Assembly: GCA_937980205.1 (NCBI GenBank)
Contig: CALJKW010000038.1
Coordinates: 31,298 to 95,297, forward strand
Direction of reading: 5' to 3'
Source of the DNA: an uncultured Myxococcales bacterium
GTDB taxonomy: Bacteria; Myxococcota; Myxococcia; Myxococcales; Myxococcaceae
DNA length: 64,000 bases
This document shows positions 39,832 through 48,457 of the stretch, in pieces (positions within the stretch are counted from its first letter, which is position 1; the number at the start of each line of letters is the position of its first letter). Under the pieces are notes generated by a model. The model saw only the letters and a list, made by a program, of their open reading frames with translations, did no database searches and was not told the origin of the DNA. A program made the position numbers and the translations under genes.

Positions 39832-40695
39832 CGGCGTGAACACCAACCCCAGGGTCGGGCTGGCCTCCACGAACGGAATCACCCGCTGTGCATCTGGCGT
39901 GCGCGCCTCGACGAGGTGCCGCCGCATCCACAGCGTGCCGCCGAGCGCGATGTAGGGACGCAGCTTCCACAGCGGCGGCATCAACACCTTCGCCTGCACC
40001 GACGCGCCGAGGTCCCAGTCGAGCACCGTGCTGCCGGTCTGGAAGCCCACCCCGGTCACCCAGAACGGGCCGCCGACCACGGCCACCGACGCGCCGACGT
40101 CGACGCCCTCCAACACCTGCGTCGAGAACGTGGGACCCAGCGACACCGAGAACCGCGACCACACCGCGCGCCCGGTCGACAGCGGCAGCTCGCGCTGGCC
40201 CTGGCCCATCACGCCGAGCTCGAGGCCGGCCCACCGCCCGAGCCTCAGCTCGACCGTGCCCGTCGCGCCCCACGTCGGGCTCGCCGTCGACAGCCACACC
40301 TGGGCCGCCGCGCTGACGCGGACTCCGAGCTCGAGCGGGGCCGGGGCCGGCGCCGGCGCCGGCGCCGGGGCAGGCTGCGGCTCCTCGACGACGGGCACGT
40401 CGGGAATCGGCACGTCCGCCGGAGGCAGCTGCGCCTCCCACGCGAGCAGCACGACCGCCGCGGCCTCTTCGAGCTCGGCGCACGGCGCAGCGGCCGGAAG
40501 CTCGCGCTGCAGCCAGAGGCCTCCGTCCGAGTCGCGCGCGGTGAGCAGCACGGCCGAGTCGGTGCGGCCGACCTCGAGCGTGTAGCGGGGCGCGACCGCG
40601 CCCGGCGCGCGCAACGCGGCGAGCTTCGACTCGACTGCCGCCGGAGCCGGACAGTCGATCAGCGCCGCGACTGCGATGACGATGACCGACAGCAC
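39829..40695 (-). CDS. Exported beta-rich protein with PA-repeat linker
   Basis: A 288-residue protein from GTG 40695, four bases after the preceding stop. A short signal-like N-terminus (MLSVIVIAVAALIDCPAP) leads into a globular part, then a proline-alanine linker (EEPQPAPAPAPAPAPAPL, residues 108-125). The last 160 residues look like outer-membrane beta strands (GTVELRLGRWAGLELGVMGQG, GASVAVVGGPFWVTGVGFQTG, KLRPYIALGGTLWMRRHLVEA). I do not recognise the family. It lies between the cytochrome-like lipoprotein gene and the ECF sigma gene, so it may be part of the sigma operon or its target. Confidence 0.7.
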   Translation of the reverse strand: MLSVIVIAVAALIDCPAPAAVESKLAALRAPGAVAPRYTLEVGRTDSAVLLTARDSDGGLWLQRELPAAAPCAELEEAAAVVLLAWEAQLPPADVPIPDVPVVEEPQPAPAPAPAPAPAPLELGVRVSAAAQVWLSTASPTWGATGTVELRLGRWAGLELGVMGQGQRELPLSTGRAVWSRFSVSLGPTFSTQVLEGVDVGASVAVVGGPFWVTGVGFQTGSTVLDWDLGASVQAKVLMPPLWKLRPYIALGGTLWMRRHLVEARTPDAQRVIPFVEASPTLGLVFTP

Positions 40696-40699
40696 GTCA

Positions 40700-41851
40700 T
40701 CACTTCGGCGACATCGCCTCGGCGATGACGGCCGACTCGTTGATGGTCCGCTGCGACAGCGCGCTCTTGGCGTGGAAGTAGCCGAACGCGCGCTGAGCGA
40801 ACGGGTCGTCGTGGGCCTCGTCGACGCGGCGCAGGTCGAAGCGGCTGGGACCGATGTAGCGGTCCGAGAACGTGTTGAGGTCGATGTTCCTCGTCTTCGC
40901 GGCGAACGACAGCGCGCGAGAGACGAGGTGGCAGCTCGCGCAGTCGATCGTCTGCGGAGTCTCCTTCTCGGGGTGCTCGATGAGCAGCGCCGCCTTCGTC
41001 GCGCGCTGCAGCGTGAGGTCGTCGGCGAGCTGAATCGCGGTGTACGAGATGAGCGTGCTGAAGTCGCCGTCGTTGTTCGGCGAAGGAATCATCTCGCTGG
41101 CTCGGCGCTCTTCGACGCCGTTCTCGTCGACCTGCTGCTCGTCCTTGTCGGTGAGGCGCGGAATCGGGTCGGCCTCGAGCAGCGCGTTCTTGCGAATGAA
41201 GGCGCCGAACGTCCACTTGTCGCCGCGCGTGGCGGAGACCATGAACGCGACGCGCGAGAGGTTCTGCTCGCCGCACTGCGCGAGGATGAGCTCGTTGAGC
41301 TTCTTCGCGTACGCGCCCTCGAGGCCCTGCGCCTTCATCACCGGGTGCACGTCGAGCGGCTTGCCGTCGGTCGCCGCGCCCGCGATGCCCTTGAGCTCCC
41401 CGACGCCCTCGACGACCTTCGCCCAGTCGGCGTCGCTCTGATCGAAGAAGAGGTGAATCGTGCCGTCGCGCGTGGTGATGCCGGCGTCGCCCTGCTCGAT
41501 CATCTGCGCGACGAGCCGCACCTGCGTCACCGTCTTCGTGGGCTCGTCCTTCTTGTTCAGCGGAAACGCGTAGTCGACGCGCGCCGAGATGATGCGCATG
41601 CCGTCGTAGATGACGCCCTTGTCGACGTTCTCCTCGACCGCCTTCACCTGGTCGAAGAACGCGCGCGGGAAGAGCTGCCCTTTGGCGCCCGAGCTCGAGA
41701 ACTTCAGCAGGCTGTCGCGCCCGGCGAGGTTCGAAGGCAGCGGGTAGAGGAAGCTGACGTCGTTCAGGTCCAGCTTCGTCGTCGCCGGCGGAGTGACCGG
41801 ACCCGGCCCGCACCCCGCACAGAGAAAGAGGACGGTGAGCGCGCGTTTCAT
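40700..41851 (-). CDS. Cytochrome-c-like lipoprotein
   Basis: A 383-residue protein from ATG 41851 (MKRALTVLFLCAGCGPG, lipobox CAGC). One heme-c attachment motif, CASCH (in ETPQTIDCASCHLVSRA), lies at about residue 320. The rest is soluble, with no other c-type motif and no clear distal methionine that I can pick. Proteins of this kind in myxobacteria are large exported monoheme or degenerate cytochromes of unknown role. It is the first gene of the leftward cluster leading to the ECF sigma factor. Confidence 0.72.
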   Translation of the reverse strand: MKRALTVLFLCAGCGPGPVTPPATTKLDLNDVSFLYPLPSNLAGRDSLLKFSSSGAKGQLFPRAFFDQVKAVEENVDKGVIYDGMRIISARVDYAFPLNKKDEPTKTVTQVRLVAQMIEQGDAGITTRDGTIHLFFDQSDADWAKVVEGVGELKGIAGAATDGKPLDVHPVMKAQGLEGAYAKKLNELILAQCGEQNLSRVAFMVSATRGDKWTFGAFIRKNALLEADPIPRLTDKDEQQVDENGVEERRASEMIPSPNNDGDFSTLISYTAIQLADDLTLQRATKAALLIEHPEKETPQTIDCASCHLVSRALSFAAKTRNIDLNTFSDRYIGPSRFDLRRVDEAHDDPFAQRAFGYFHAKSALSQRTINESAVIAEAMSPK

Positions 41852-42282
41852 GGCGCCGGGAAGAGGCAAGCCGGACGCCACGGCGCGGATCAGTGGTGTC
41901 GGACGCTTGCCGCCCCGGCCGCATCGCACCCCCTCGGAATTCTGAGGAACCCCTCGGGAACGCCGGGGCCACTACCGCCCGAGCGGACAAACCCGCGTGG
42001 CGTGTCGTCAGGGGCCGCGCGGGGCTGCGAGCGTGTCGGGCACTACGAGAAGACGTCGGTACTTCCGAGCCCCAAAGTACCGACACTTTCTCGTAGTGCC
42101 GTGCCCCCGCGTCCCCGCGCCGGCGGAGCTGGGCGGAGTCGATGGTGGCGGCCGCGAAGGACCGCCGCGAAGGACCGGCGCCTCGACCGACGGAGGCAAC
42201 GCGGACTCGGTGGTGACCACCGCGACCGACCGCCGCTCGCGGCTCGCCTGCTCAGGCTGCACGCCTTCGTGGGGTTCGTGAG
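41852..42282. other. Intergenic region with a long hairpin
   Basis: This 431-base stretch has no credible gene. Short open frames on both strands run through the palindrome and lack family features. It contains the inverted repeat at 42039-42100, a short tandem duplication of CCGCGAAGGACC near 42148-42175, and otherwise GC-rich spacer. It separates the cytochrome-like gene from the stop of atpH. Confidence 0.6.
42039..42100. repeat. 26-bp-arm inverted repeat, orphan palindrome or structured RNA
   Basis: Arms 42039-42064 and 42075-42100 pair over 26 positions with three central mismatches and a 10-base loop (CCGAGCCCCA). The outer arm contains CACTACGAGAA and the inner arm GTCGGTACTT. It is unrelated to the two repeat families seen elsewhere. 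It lies 183 bases after the atpH stop, too far for a simple terminator. Confidence 0.85.
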
Positions 42283-42819
42283 CTACGTCCGCAGCCGGCG
42301 CTTCAGCTCGTCGAGCTGCGCGCGCAGCGAGCCGTCGAACGTCTGGCTGCCGACGGTCGCGGTGGCTCCGCCGATCAGCGAGGGGTCCTCGCGGGTCTCG
42401 AGCACGACGTTCTTCTGCGTAATCTTCTCGAGCGCGCCCTCGAGCGCCGAGACCGCGCCGGCGTCGAGCTTCTTCGCGCTGGTGATGACGCCGCGCACGC
42501 GGCCCATGCGGACGTCGACGAGGTCGCGGTACACGCGCGCGATGTCGGCGAGTGCGCCGAAGCGCCCGCGCTCGACGAGCAGCTTGAGCGTGTTCACCAG
42601 CGCCGGGTTCACGTCACCCGCCGACTTGATCAGCTGCTCGATGACGGCGCGGCGCTGCGACACCGTGTACGCGGGGTTGTTCACCACGTCGGAGAGCTCC
42701 TTGCTGGACTTCAGGGCTCCCACGAACACCTCGAGCTGCTTCAGCACGTCGTCGGCCGAGGCGCCGGCCGCTTCGAGCAGCGCGCGCGCATACCGGCGGG
42801 CAATGGAAACGTTCACCAT
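42283..42819 (-). CDS. atpH: F-type ATP synthase delta subunit
   Basis: A 178-residue peripheral-stalk subunit linking F1 to the b-subunits. N-terminal SIARRYARALLEAAG is the family start. The middle has SKELSDVVNNPAYTVSQRRAVIEQLI and LVNTLKLLVERGRFGALADIARVYRDLVD. The C-terminus has KKLDAGAVSALEGALEKITQKNVVLETREDPSLIGGATATVGSQTFDGSLRAQLDELKRRL, complete for the family. No other atp gene is near: the neighbours are a kelch lipoprotein gene upstream and a hairpin region downstream. In most bacteria it sits between atpF and atpA. Confidence 0.95.
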   Translation of the reverse strand: MVNVSIARRYARALLEAAGASADDVLKQLEVFVGALKSSKELSDVVNNPAYTVSQRRAVIEQLIKSAGDVNPALVNTLKLLVERGRFGALADIARVYRDLVDVRMGRVRGVITSAKKLDAGAVSALEGALEKITQKNVVLETREDPSLIGGATATVGSQTFDGSLRAQLDELKRRLRT

Positions 42820-42859
42820 GGCGCGCCCTGTAATCGACGCCCGGTCGAAACTCCAGCAG

Positions 42860-44152
42860 TCAGAGCTTCAGCTCCCAGAGGTCCGGAAACCCTCCGGCGG
42901 AGCTGTTCCCGAAGCCCCCGATGAAGCGGCCCTTCGCTGCGTCGAAGACTGCCATCGCCGACGCCCGCGCCGGAGCGCCACCTTCCGGCTCGAGCGTCCT
43001 CCACACCTCGCTGCCGCGGTCGAGGTCGAGGAACTGCACGCCCGGGCTCGCGCTGCGCCCGTCCGGAGTGCCGCCCCAGACGATGAGCCGGTGGTTCGCC
43101 ACGTCGAGCGCGAAGCTGCCGTTGCGGCGCTTCAGCTCGGGCGTCTCGTCGGCCAGCTTCACCCAGCGCGCCGGCTCTTCCGACAGCTCGAGCGACCACG
43201 TGTCGCCGAGGATTCCGTTCGACATGCCGGCGAAGATGACGACCCGATCGTTCTGGGCGTCGTAGGCGTAGAAGTGCCCCGCGCGCCCGGCGGGCTGATC
43301 GCCGCTGGCCACCGCGACCGGGTCCCACCGCGCCGGGCCGTCGGACGGCACGGTGAGCGCGGTGACCTTGCAGTGCGGCATCACCGACTGACCGCACACC
43401 GAGAGGAAGCGGCCGCGCTTGCTGTCGAACACCACGCCCGGCTGGTAGTCGCCGAACGCGGGCGCTCCCATCGCCTGCACCGCCGTCCACGTCAGCGTCG
43501 CGGGGTCGAACCGCTCGAGGTGGTTCACCGGCTGGAAGTTGCGGTCGACGCCGCCGAGGAAGAGCAGCTCGCGCGAGCCGGGCAGCGGCACCATGCGGCC
43601 GCCCATGAACTCGGGCGCGGTGTTGGCCGACTGCAGCTGCGTCCACGTCTTCGACTGCAGGTCGAAGCTCCACAGGTCCGACGACGCGGTGAACTGCATC
43701 GGTCGGTAGTGGAAGCCGCCGTAGACGAGCAGGCGGTCGGCTCCGTCGAGCCACATGTTCCCGTACTCGCGGTTCGGCGGCAGCCCGGCGGTGCCGTCCG
43801 TCCACTGCGAGAGCGCGGACCACTTCGGAGCGCGCGTGCTCAAGGTGAGCTCCTGCACGCCGACCCGCTCCGGGCACTGCAGCCCGACCTTCACCGTGGC
43901 AGTGGCAGCCTGGTACGGCGCCTTCACCTCGAAGCGCGTGGCGTCGAGCCGTCGCGAGACGAATGCTCCCGAGTCGCCGAGCTCGAGCACGCTCACGCGC
44001 GAGCCGGCCGGCACCGCGACGACGGCGCGGCCGCCGAGGGGGAGCTCGAGCGTCGCGCCCAGCCCGGGCTCCTCGCAGGGGGTGGCCGGAAGCTGAGGAG
44101 ACGAGCCGCAGGCAGCCGCGAGGCTGCACAGCACCGCGAGCGATCGGTTCAT
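42860..44152 (-). CDS. Kelch-repeat lipoprotein
   Basis: A 430-residue protein with signal MNRSLAVLCSLAAACGSS (lipobox AAAC). An N-terminal beta domain of about 95 residues is followed by kelch-type propeller blades: DRLLVYGGFHYRPMQFTASSDLWSFDLQSKTWTQL, SRELLFLGGVDRNFQPVNHLERFDPATLTWTAV, DRVVIFAGMSNGILGDTWSLEL and HRLIVWGGTPDGRS. Each has the GG plus spaced aromatic pattern. It is probably a binding scaffold on the outer membrane. Its stop is 40 bases before the atpH start on the same strand; co-transcription is possible but functionally unexpected. Confidence 0.88.
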   Translation of the reverse strand: MNRSLAVLCSLAAACGSSPQLPATPCEEPGLGATLELPLGGRAVVAVPAGSRVSVLELGDSGAFVSRRLDATRFEVKAPYQAATATVKVGLQCPERVGVQELTLSTRAPKWSALSQWTDGTAGLPPNREYGNMWLDGADRLLVYGGFHYRPMQFTASSDLWSFDLQSKTWTQLQSANTAPEFMGGRMVPLPGSRELLFLGGVDRNFQPVNHLERFDPATLTWTAVQAMGAPAFGDYQPGVVFDSKRGRFLSVCGQSVMPHCKVTALTVPSDGPARWDPVAVASGDQPAGRAGHFYAYDAQNDRVVIFAGMSNGILGDTWSLELSEEPARWVKLADETPELKRRNGSFALDVANHRLIVWGGTPDGRSASPGVQFLDLDRGSEVWRTLEPEGGAPARASAMAVFDAAKGRFIGGFGNSSAGGFPDLWELKL

Positions 44153-44243
44153 GTCGCGCGGCGCTGTGCAGCGCCCGTGCCGACCGCCCCTCAGAGGGGA
44201 AGCCGGCTGGCCGCCGGCGATCCGTTAGGCGATTGTCAGGGCG

Positions 44244-45110
44244 TTGAAGCCCAGCCCCTGGCCAGCGGTCCTCTGCTTTCTCGGAGTCGTGCTCGCCAAC
44301 ATGGGCATGTCTCTGCCGTTCGTCGTCGCCGCCGCTTTTCTGCTGGCACGCCAGAAAGACGGCTCGCTGCTCGCGCTGATGGACCTGCCGCAGCTGATGG
44401 AGAAGCTGCCGAACCTCATGGTGGCCTCGCTCGTCGCGAGCGTCACCGCCACGGTCTGCGTCGCGCTCATCTCGTTCGTCATCGCGAAGGAGCCGGTGCG
44501 CCCCGCCGTGCTGGCGCCGTCGCGCCTCAAGCCCGCGGCGCTCACGACCGCCGGGCTGTACTTCTTCACGGTCGGCTACGGCGCGGTGGCGACGTGGCTC
44601 GCCGTGCTGGTGGGCAAGTTCGAAGGCTCGTCGCTCGACGCCTTCGAGCGGCTCTGTCTGTCGGTGGGGCCGGCCGGCTTCGTGGTGCTCGTGGTGGCCG
44701 GCAGCGTGATGCCCGGCTTCGGCGAAGAGCTCGCCTTCCGCGGCTTCATGCAGCCGCGCCTCGTCGGCCGCTTCGGCCCCGGCCTGGGCATCCTCTTCAC
44801 GTCCGTGCTGTTCGGCTTCCTCCACATGGACCTCATGCAGGGCCTGTTCGCCGTCGGCATGGGCGCGATGGCCGGCTGGGTGACGTGGCGCGCGGGAACG
44901 CTGTGGCCCGCGATGGTCGCGCACGCCGCGAACAACGCGACCTCGTTCATCCTCACGCGCGCATCGGGCCCGACGCCTCCGGCGCCGCCGAGCACGCAAG
45001 AGGTCGTGACGTACGTGGGCGCGCTGGTCGTGGGAGCCGCGATTCTGGCGTGGCAGAGCGCGAAGACACCCGAACCCGCCCCCGAACGCGAACCCGAACC
45101 CGGTCGCTAG
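44244..45110 (+). CDS. CPBP-family intramembrane glutamic protease
   Basis: A 288-residue membrane protein from TTG 44244; no ATG or GTG precedes the first helix in this frame. Family motifs: EELAFRG (E161, E162, R166), FGFLHMD with H194, and HAANN with H227 and N231, which together form the Abi/Rce1-type active site. About seven membrane helices are seen. The tail has a PEPAPEREPEPGR repeat. Family members act in prenyl-protein processing, bacteriocin self-protection or anti-sigma cleavage; nothing adjacent shows which. Its TAG stop overlaps the opposing gene's stop (CTAG). Confidence 0.85.
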   Translation: MKPSPWPAVLCFLGVVLANMGMSLPFVVAAAFLLARQKDGSLLALMDLPQLMEKLPNLMVASLVASVTATVCVALISFVIAKEPVRPAVLAPSRLKPAALTTAGLYFFTVGYGAVATWLAVLVGKFEGSSLDAFERLCLSVGPAGFVVLVVAGSVMPGFGEELAFRGFMQPRLVGRFGPGLGILFTSVLFGFLHMDLMQGLFAVGMGAMAGWVTWRAGTLWPAMVAHAANNATSFILTRASGPTPPAPPSTQEVVTYVGALVVGAAILAWQSAKTPEPAPEREPEPGR

Positions 45111-46108
45111 AAGCAGCCGACGTCGCGAGTCTTCGGGTAAAAGTACACGAACGCGTTGCAGTGCTCCTGCGTCTCGACCTTCCCGCCGAACGTGTAGCAG
45201 CACCCGTCACGCTCGTCGCCGCACGCGCCCGACGGCACCTGGTACTCGCACCGGTACCGGAAGCCTCCTCCGGCCGGCACGGGCACCTGCAGCCCCCACT
45301 CCATCGGCGGGTCGTGCCAGCTGGTGCTCGTGTAGAACGGCGGCGGCGAGCCCGCGGCGCCGGGGTCCATCACCGAGATGGTGAACTTCTTCCCGCGGCT
45401 GTGGAAGTGGCTGTTCGCTCCGATGATGGTGAGCGGCTCGGTCGTCGACAGCTTGCACGTCGTCTCGAAGAACTTGTCGGTGTCGCCGGGGCACACGCGG
45501 ATGCTCTGGTTCGTCGCGAACGCGGTGCCGACCTCGGCCTTCACCGCAGACGCCTCGACGGTGTGGAAGTTCACCAGCACCCGCGCCTGCAGCGGAGTCA
45601 CCTGCGTCGACGCGTTCACGTAGTGCGTCTGCAGCATGAGCCGCTCGCGCGGCTCGAAGCGCATCGCGACGTCGGCCGGCATGTCCCAGCGCGTGTGCCC
45701 GTCGGGAAGGTCGCCCAGGTTGCCCGGGTCGGACTCCTGCGAGTTCACCACCAGCGGCCAGTCGGACCAGTTCACCGACTGCCAGCACTCGCCCTCGGCG
45801 ACCAGCTCGCCCGGCGCTCCGCCCAGCGCCTTCACCGTGCGCACGCGGAACACGTTCATGTGGTGCGTGCCGGGGTTCTGCGCGATCTCGAAGCGCCTCA
45901 CGTAGACCGGCACGTCGGAGGGGACCTCGAAGAAGTAGCAGCGCTGGCTCTCCGTCCCCATCGGCACGTCGAACGGCTCGATCTTCAGCTGGAAGCCCAT
46001 CGACGGCGGGGCCAGCTTCACGTCCGAAGGCGCCGGCGCGCTACAGCCCCAAAGCCACAGCAGTGCGAGCGCGCGTCTCAGGGCGCGTCTTCCTAGCAGA
46101 AGTCTCAC
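45107..46108 (-). CDS. Copper type II monooxygenase-like lipoprotein
   Basis: A 333-residue protein from GTG 46108, with a lipoprotein-type leader ending LWLWGCSAP. Two jelly-roll domains resemble the PHM/DBH copper monooxygenases: NPGTHHMNVF gives the first-domain histidine pair, LMLQTHYVN a second-domain histidine, and GANSHFHSRGKKF an HxH pair. A candidate methionine ligand was not located with certainty. Bacterial relatives are poorly characterised and may oxidise or only bind copper. The gene is divergent from the Hsp70 gene (45 bases between starts). Confidence 0.8.
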   Translation of the reverse strand: MRLLLGRRALRRALALLWLWGCSAPAPSDVKLAPPSMGFQLKIEPFDVPMGTESQRCYFFEVPSDVPVYVRRFEIAQNPGTHHMNVFRVRTVKALGGAPGELVAEGECWQSVNWSDWPLVVNSQESDPGNLGDLPDGHTRWDMPADVAMRFEPRERLMLQTHYVNASTQVTPLQARVLVNFHTVEASAVKAEVGTAFATNQSIRVCPGDTDKFFETTCKLSTTEPLTIIGANSHFHSRGKKFTISVMDPGAAGSPPPFYTSTSWHDPPMEWGLQVPVPAGGGFRYRCEYQVPSGACGDERDGCCYTFGGKVETQEHCNAFVYFYPKTRDVGCF

Positions 46109-46153
46109 GCGCTCTGCCCGCCGCGGTTAAGCTCTGAACCCTCGAACGAGAAG

Positions 46154-47962
46154 ATGGAACCCGTCATCGGCATCGACCTCGGCACCACGTACAGCGCCGT
46201 CGCCACGGTCGAGGGGGGCAAGCCCATCCTCATCCCGTCGCGCTCGGGCCAGCGGCTCACCCCCAGCATCGTCGGCTTCACCGCCCTCGGAGAGCGCGTC
46301 ATCGGCGAGATGGCCCGCGTCCTCGGCGACGAGGCGCCCGACCGCGTCGCGCCCGCGACCAAGCGGTACATCGGCCGCCGCTTCACGCCCGAGCTCGCCG
46401 CCGAGGCGAAGTCCGTCGTTCCGTACCCCCTCATCGCCGGCCCCAACGGAGAGGTCCGCATCAAGGTCGCCGGCAAGACGCTGCCCATCACGCAGGTCAG
46501 CGCGATGATCCTCGGTGAGCTCAAGCTCGACGCCGAGGCGCACTTCGGCCGCCCCGTCAGCAAGGCCGTCATCACCGTCCCGGCGAACTTCGACGACGCC
46601 CAGCGCAACGCCACCCGCGACGCCGCGCGCATCGCCGGCCTCGACGTGCTGCGCATCATCAACGAGCCCACCGCCGCCGCCGTCGCCTACGGCCTCTCGC
46701 AGGGCCTCAAGGGCCGCGCCCTCGTCTTCGACCTCGGCGGAGGCACCTTCGACGTCAGCATCCTCGAGCTCGAGGCCGGCGTCTTCGAGGTGAAGGCCAC
46801 CGGCGGAGACCCCCAGCTCGGCGGCGACGACTTCGACAACCGCATCGTGCAGTGGCTGCTCGCCCAGGTGCCGCACCCGTACGGCGAGGTCGCCGCGAAG
46901 GACCGGCTCTCGATGCAGCGCCTGCGTCACGCGGCCGAGCGCGCCAAGCGCACGCTCACCGACCGCACCGAGGCCTTCATCTCCGTGCAGGAGCTCGGAG
47001 ACCACACCAGCGACGAGCGCAAGTTCAGCCACGTCGACACCGCGCTCACCCGCGACTTCTTCGAGCAGCTCTCCGAGCCGCTCACCCGCCGCTGCGTCGA
47101 CGTCTGCATGAAGGTGATGACCGACGCGAAGCTCGCGCCGTCGCAGATCGACGCCGTGCTGCTCGTCGGCGGCATGACGCGCGTCCCGCTCGTCCGGAAG
47201 CTCGCCGTCGAGTTCTTCGGCAAAGAGCCCGTCGGCGGCATCAACCCCGACGAGGTCGTCGCGCTCGGCGCCGCCGTTCACGCCGCCGAGCTCAACCAGA
47301 AGCAGGGCGCCGCGCTGCTCATCGACGTCGCCACGCACTCGCTCTCCGTCGGAGTGCTCGGCGGCGCGGTGCGCAAGCTCATCGCGAAGAACACGCCCGT
47401 GCCCGCCACCGCGAAGGAGATGTTCCTCCCCGCCAGCGCCGGCCAGGGCAAGGCGCGCATGCCCGTGTACCAGGGCGAGAGCGACTGGGCCGACGAGTGC
47501 ACGAAGCTCGGCGAGGTCGTGCTGACGGACCTCACCGTCGTCCGCCGCGAGGACGTGCCCATCGAGGTGACGTTCGAGCTCTCGAACGAAGGCACGCTCA
47601 CCGTGCGCGCGGTCGACACGACCACCGGCGTCGCCGAGGCGCTGAAGATCGACGCCCGCACCGCGCTCGCCCCCGGCGAGGTCGAGAAGCTCGCCCAGGA
47701 GCAGGGCGCCTACCAGCAGCAGCAGGGCGCGAAGGACAAGAACAACGCCATCGAGGCGTTCCCCCGCATCCTCGACAAGGCCGAGAAGCTCGTGCGCCTG
47801 CTCGAGAAGAGCGCCGAAGAGAACCCCAGCGAAGAGGCCATGACCGCCGTCGGCCAGATGCGCGTGCTGCTCGACCAGGGCCGCGCCGCCGTGAAGTCGA
47901 AGGACACCGAGCAGATGGCCGAGGTCACGCGCATGCTCGAGCGCCTCGTCAGCGCGAGCTGA
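46154..47962 (+). CDS. Hsp70 (DnaK) family chaperone, paralogue
   Basis: A 602-residue protein. ATPase domain: IGIDLGTTYSAVATVEGG, VITVPANFDDAQRNATRDAA, RIINEPTAAAVAYGL, VFDLGGGTFDVSILE, and LLVGGMTRVPLVRKL. Substrate domain: INPDEVVALGAAVHAA and a short beta part. The last 100 residues form a lid that is shorter than in canonical DnaK and lacks the acidic EEVKKD-type tail. No grpE or dnaJ is adjacent, and the middle holds DWADECTKLGEVVLTDL where canonical DnaK has NKSLGxFxL-like sequence. Myxobacteria carry several DnaK paralogues, and this looks like one of those, not the housekeeping copy. Confidence 0.9.
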   Translation: MEPVIGIDLGTTYSAVATVEGGKPILIPSRSGQRLTPSIVGFTALGERVIGEMARVLGDEAPDRVAPATKRYIGRRFTPELAAEAKSVVPYPLIAGPNGEVRIKVAGKTLPITQVSAMILGELKLDAEAHFGRPVSKAVITVPANFDDAQRNATRDAARIAGLDVLRIINEPTAAAVAYGLSQGLKGRALVFDLGGGTFDVSILELEAGVFEVKATGGDPQLGGDDFDNRIVQWLLAQVPHPYGEVAAKDRLSMQRLRHAAERAKRTLTDRTEAFISVQELGDHTSDERKFSHVDTALTRDFFEQLSEPLTRRCVDVCMKVMTDAKLAPSQIDAVLLVGGMTRVPLVRKLAVEFFGKEPVGGINPDEVVALGAAVHAAELNQKQGAALLIDVATHSLSVGVLGGAVRKLIAKNTPVPATAKEMFLPASAGQGKARMPVYQGESDWADECTKLGEVVLTDLTVVRREDVPIEVTFELSNEGTLTVRAVDTTTGVAEALKIDARTALAPGEVEKLAQEQGAYQQQQGAKDKNNAIEAFPRILDKAEKLVRLLEKSAEENPSEEAMTAVGQMRVLLDQGRAAVKSKDTEQMAEVTRMLERLVSAS

Positions 47963-47986
47963 AAAACACGCTTCTCCCAGAACACA

Positions 47987-48019
47987 GAGGGCGCCCGCGC
48001 ACGCAGCGCAGACGCCCTC
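47987..48019. terminator. Hairpin between convergent Hsp70 and EF-hand genes
   Basis: GAGGGCG (47987-47993) and CGCCCTC (48013-48019) form a 7-bp stem with a GC-rich 19-base loop, 25 bases after the Hsp70 stop and 22 bases before the opposing stop. It could act on both strands. No U-run. Confidence 0.4.
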
Positions 48020-48040
48020 GAGTCACCTCACCTGCGACGC

Positions 48041-48430
48041 TTACTCGGCCGCCGCCGCCGCGCCAGCCGCCTTCAGCGCCTTGGCGAGGTCGACCGCGCG
48101 CCGGCCGGTCAGCGACATCTTCGCGATCTCGTCCTTCGACAGGCCGTTGTTGTTCAGGTCGTAGTTGTTGACCATGTGCTCGCGCGCGTACGCGACCGCG
48201 CGGTCGACGTCCTTCGCGGTGACCTGCGCGCCCTTCTTGAAGTCGCGGTTGTCGATGAACTTGAAGAAGATGTCGACGAGCGCGCGCTGGTTGCGCGGCA
48301 CGCGGTCGGTCGCGAGGGCCTTCTTCAGGTCGTCGCGGCTGACGCGCTTGTCGTCACCGCCCGCGCTGATGATGGTCTGCGCTGCCAACTGGAGAGCCTG
48401 GTTCACGTCTGCTTTTGCGATGCGTGCCAT
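48041..48430 (-). CDS. EF-hand-like small cytoplasmic protein
   Basis: A 129-residue soluble, helical protein without a signal. Residues 91-101 (DLNNNGLSKDE) form an EF-hand-type loop with D, N, N and E in ligand positions but only 11 residues long, one fewer than canonical. An earlier DNRDFKKGAQVTAKD (60-74) may be a degenerate partner loop. SRDDLKKALATDRVPRNQRALVDIFFKFID precedes it in typical helix-loop-helix order. It may bind calcium with altered affinity. I know similar proteins only from myxobacteria. It ends convergently with the Hsp70 gene. Confidence 0.7.
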   Translation of the reverse strand: MARIAKADVNQALQLAAQTIISAGGDDKRVSRDDLKKALATDRVPRNQRALVDIFFKFIDNRDFKKGAQVTAKDVDRAVAYAREHMVNNYDLNNNGLSKDEIAKMSLTGRRAVDLAKALKAAGAAAAAE

Positions 48431-48457
48431 TGTGCGTACCCCTCTTCGGTTTGTGGT

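Noticed and set aside
41997..42281. Short open frames (94 codons plus strand, 84 codons minus strand) in the atpH downstream region.
   Set aside because: Both read through the 26-bp inverted repeat and have no conserved features.
40676..46096. A 1,806-codon plus-strand frame.
   Set aside because: It crosses the antisense of atpH, the kelch gene and the copper-monooxygenase gene, plus the hairpin region; composition is Arg/Ala-rich with no family similarity.
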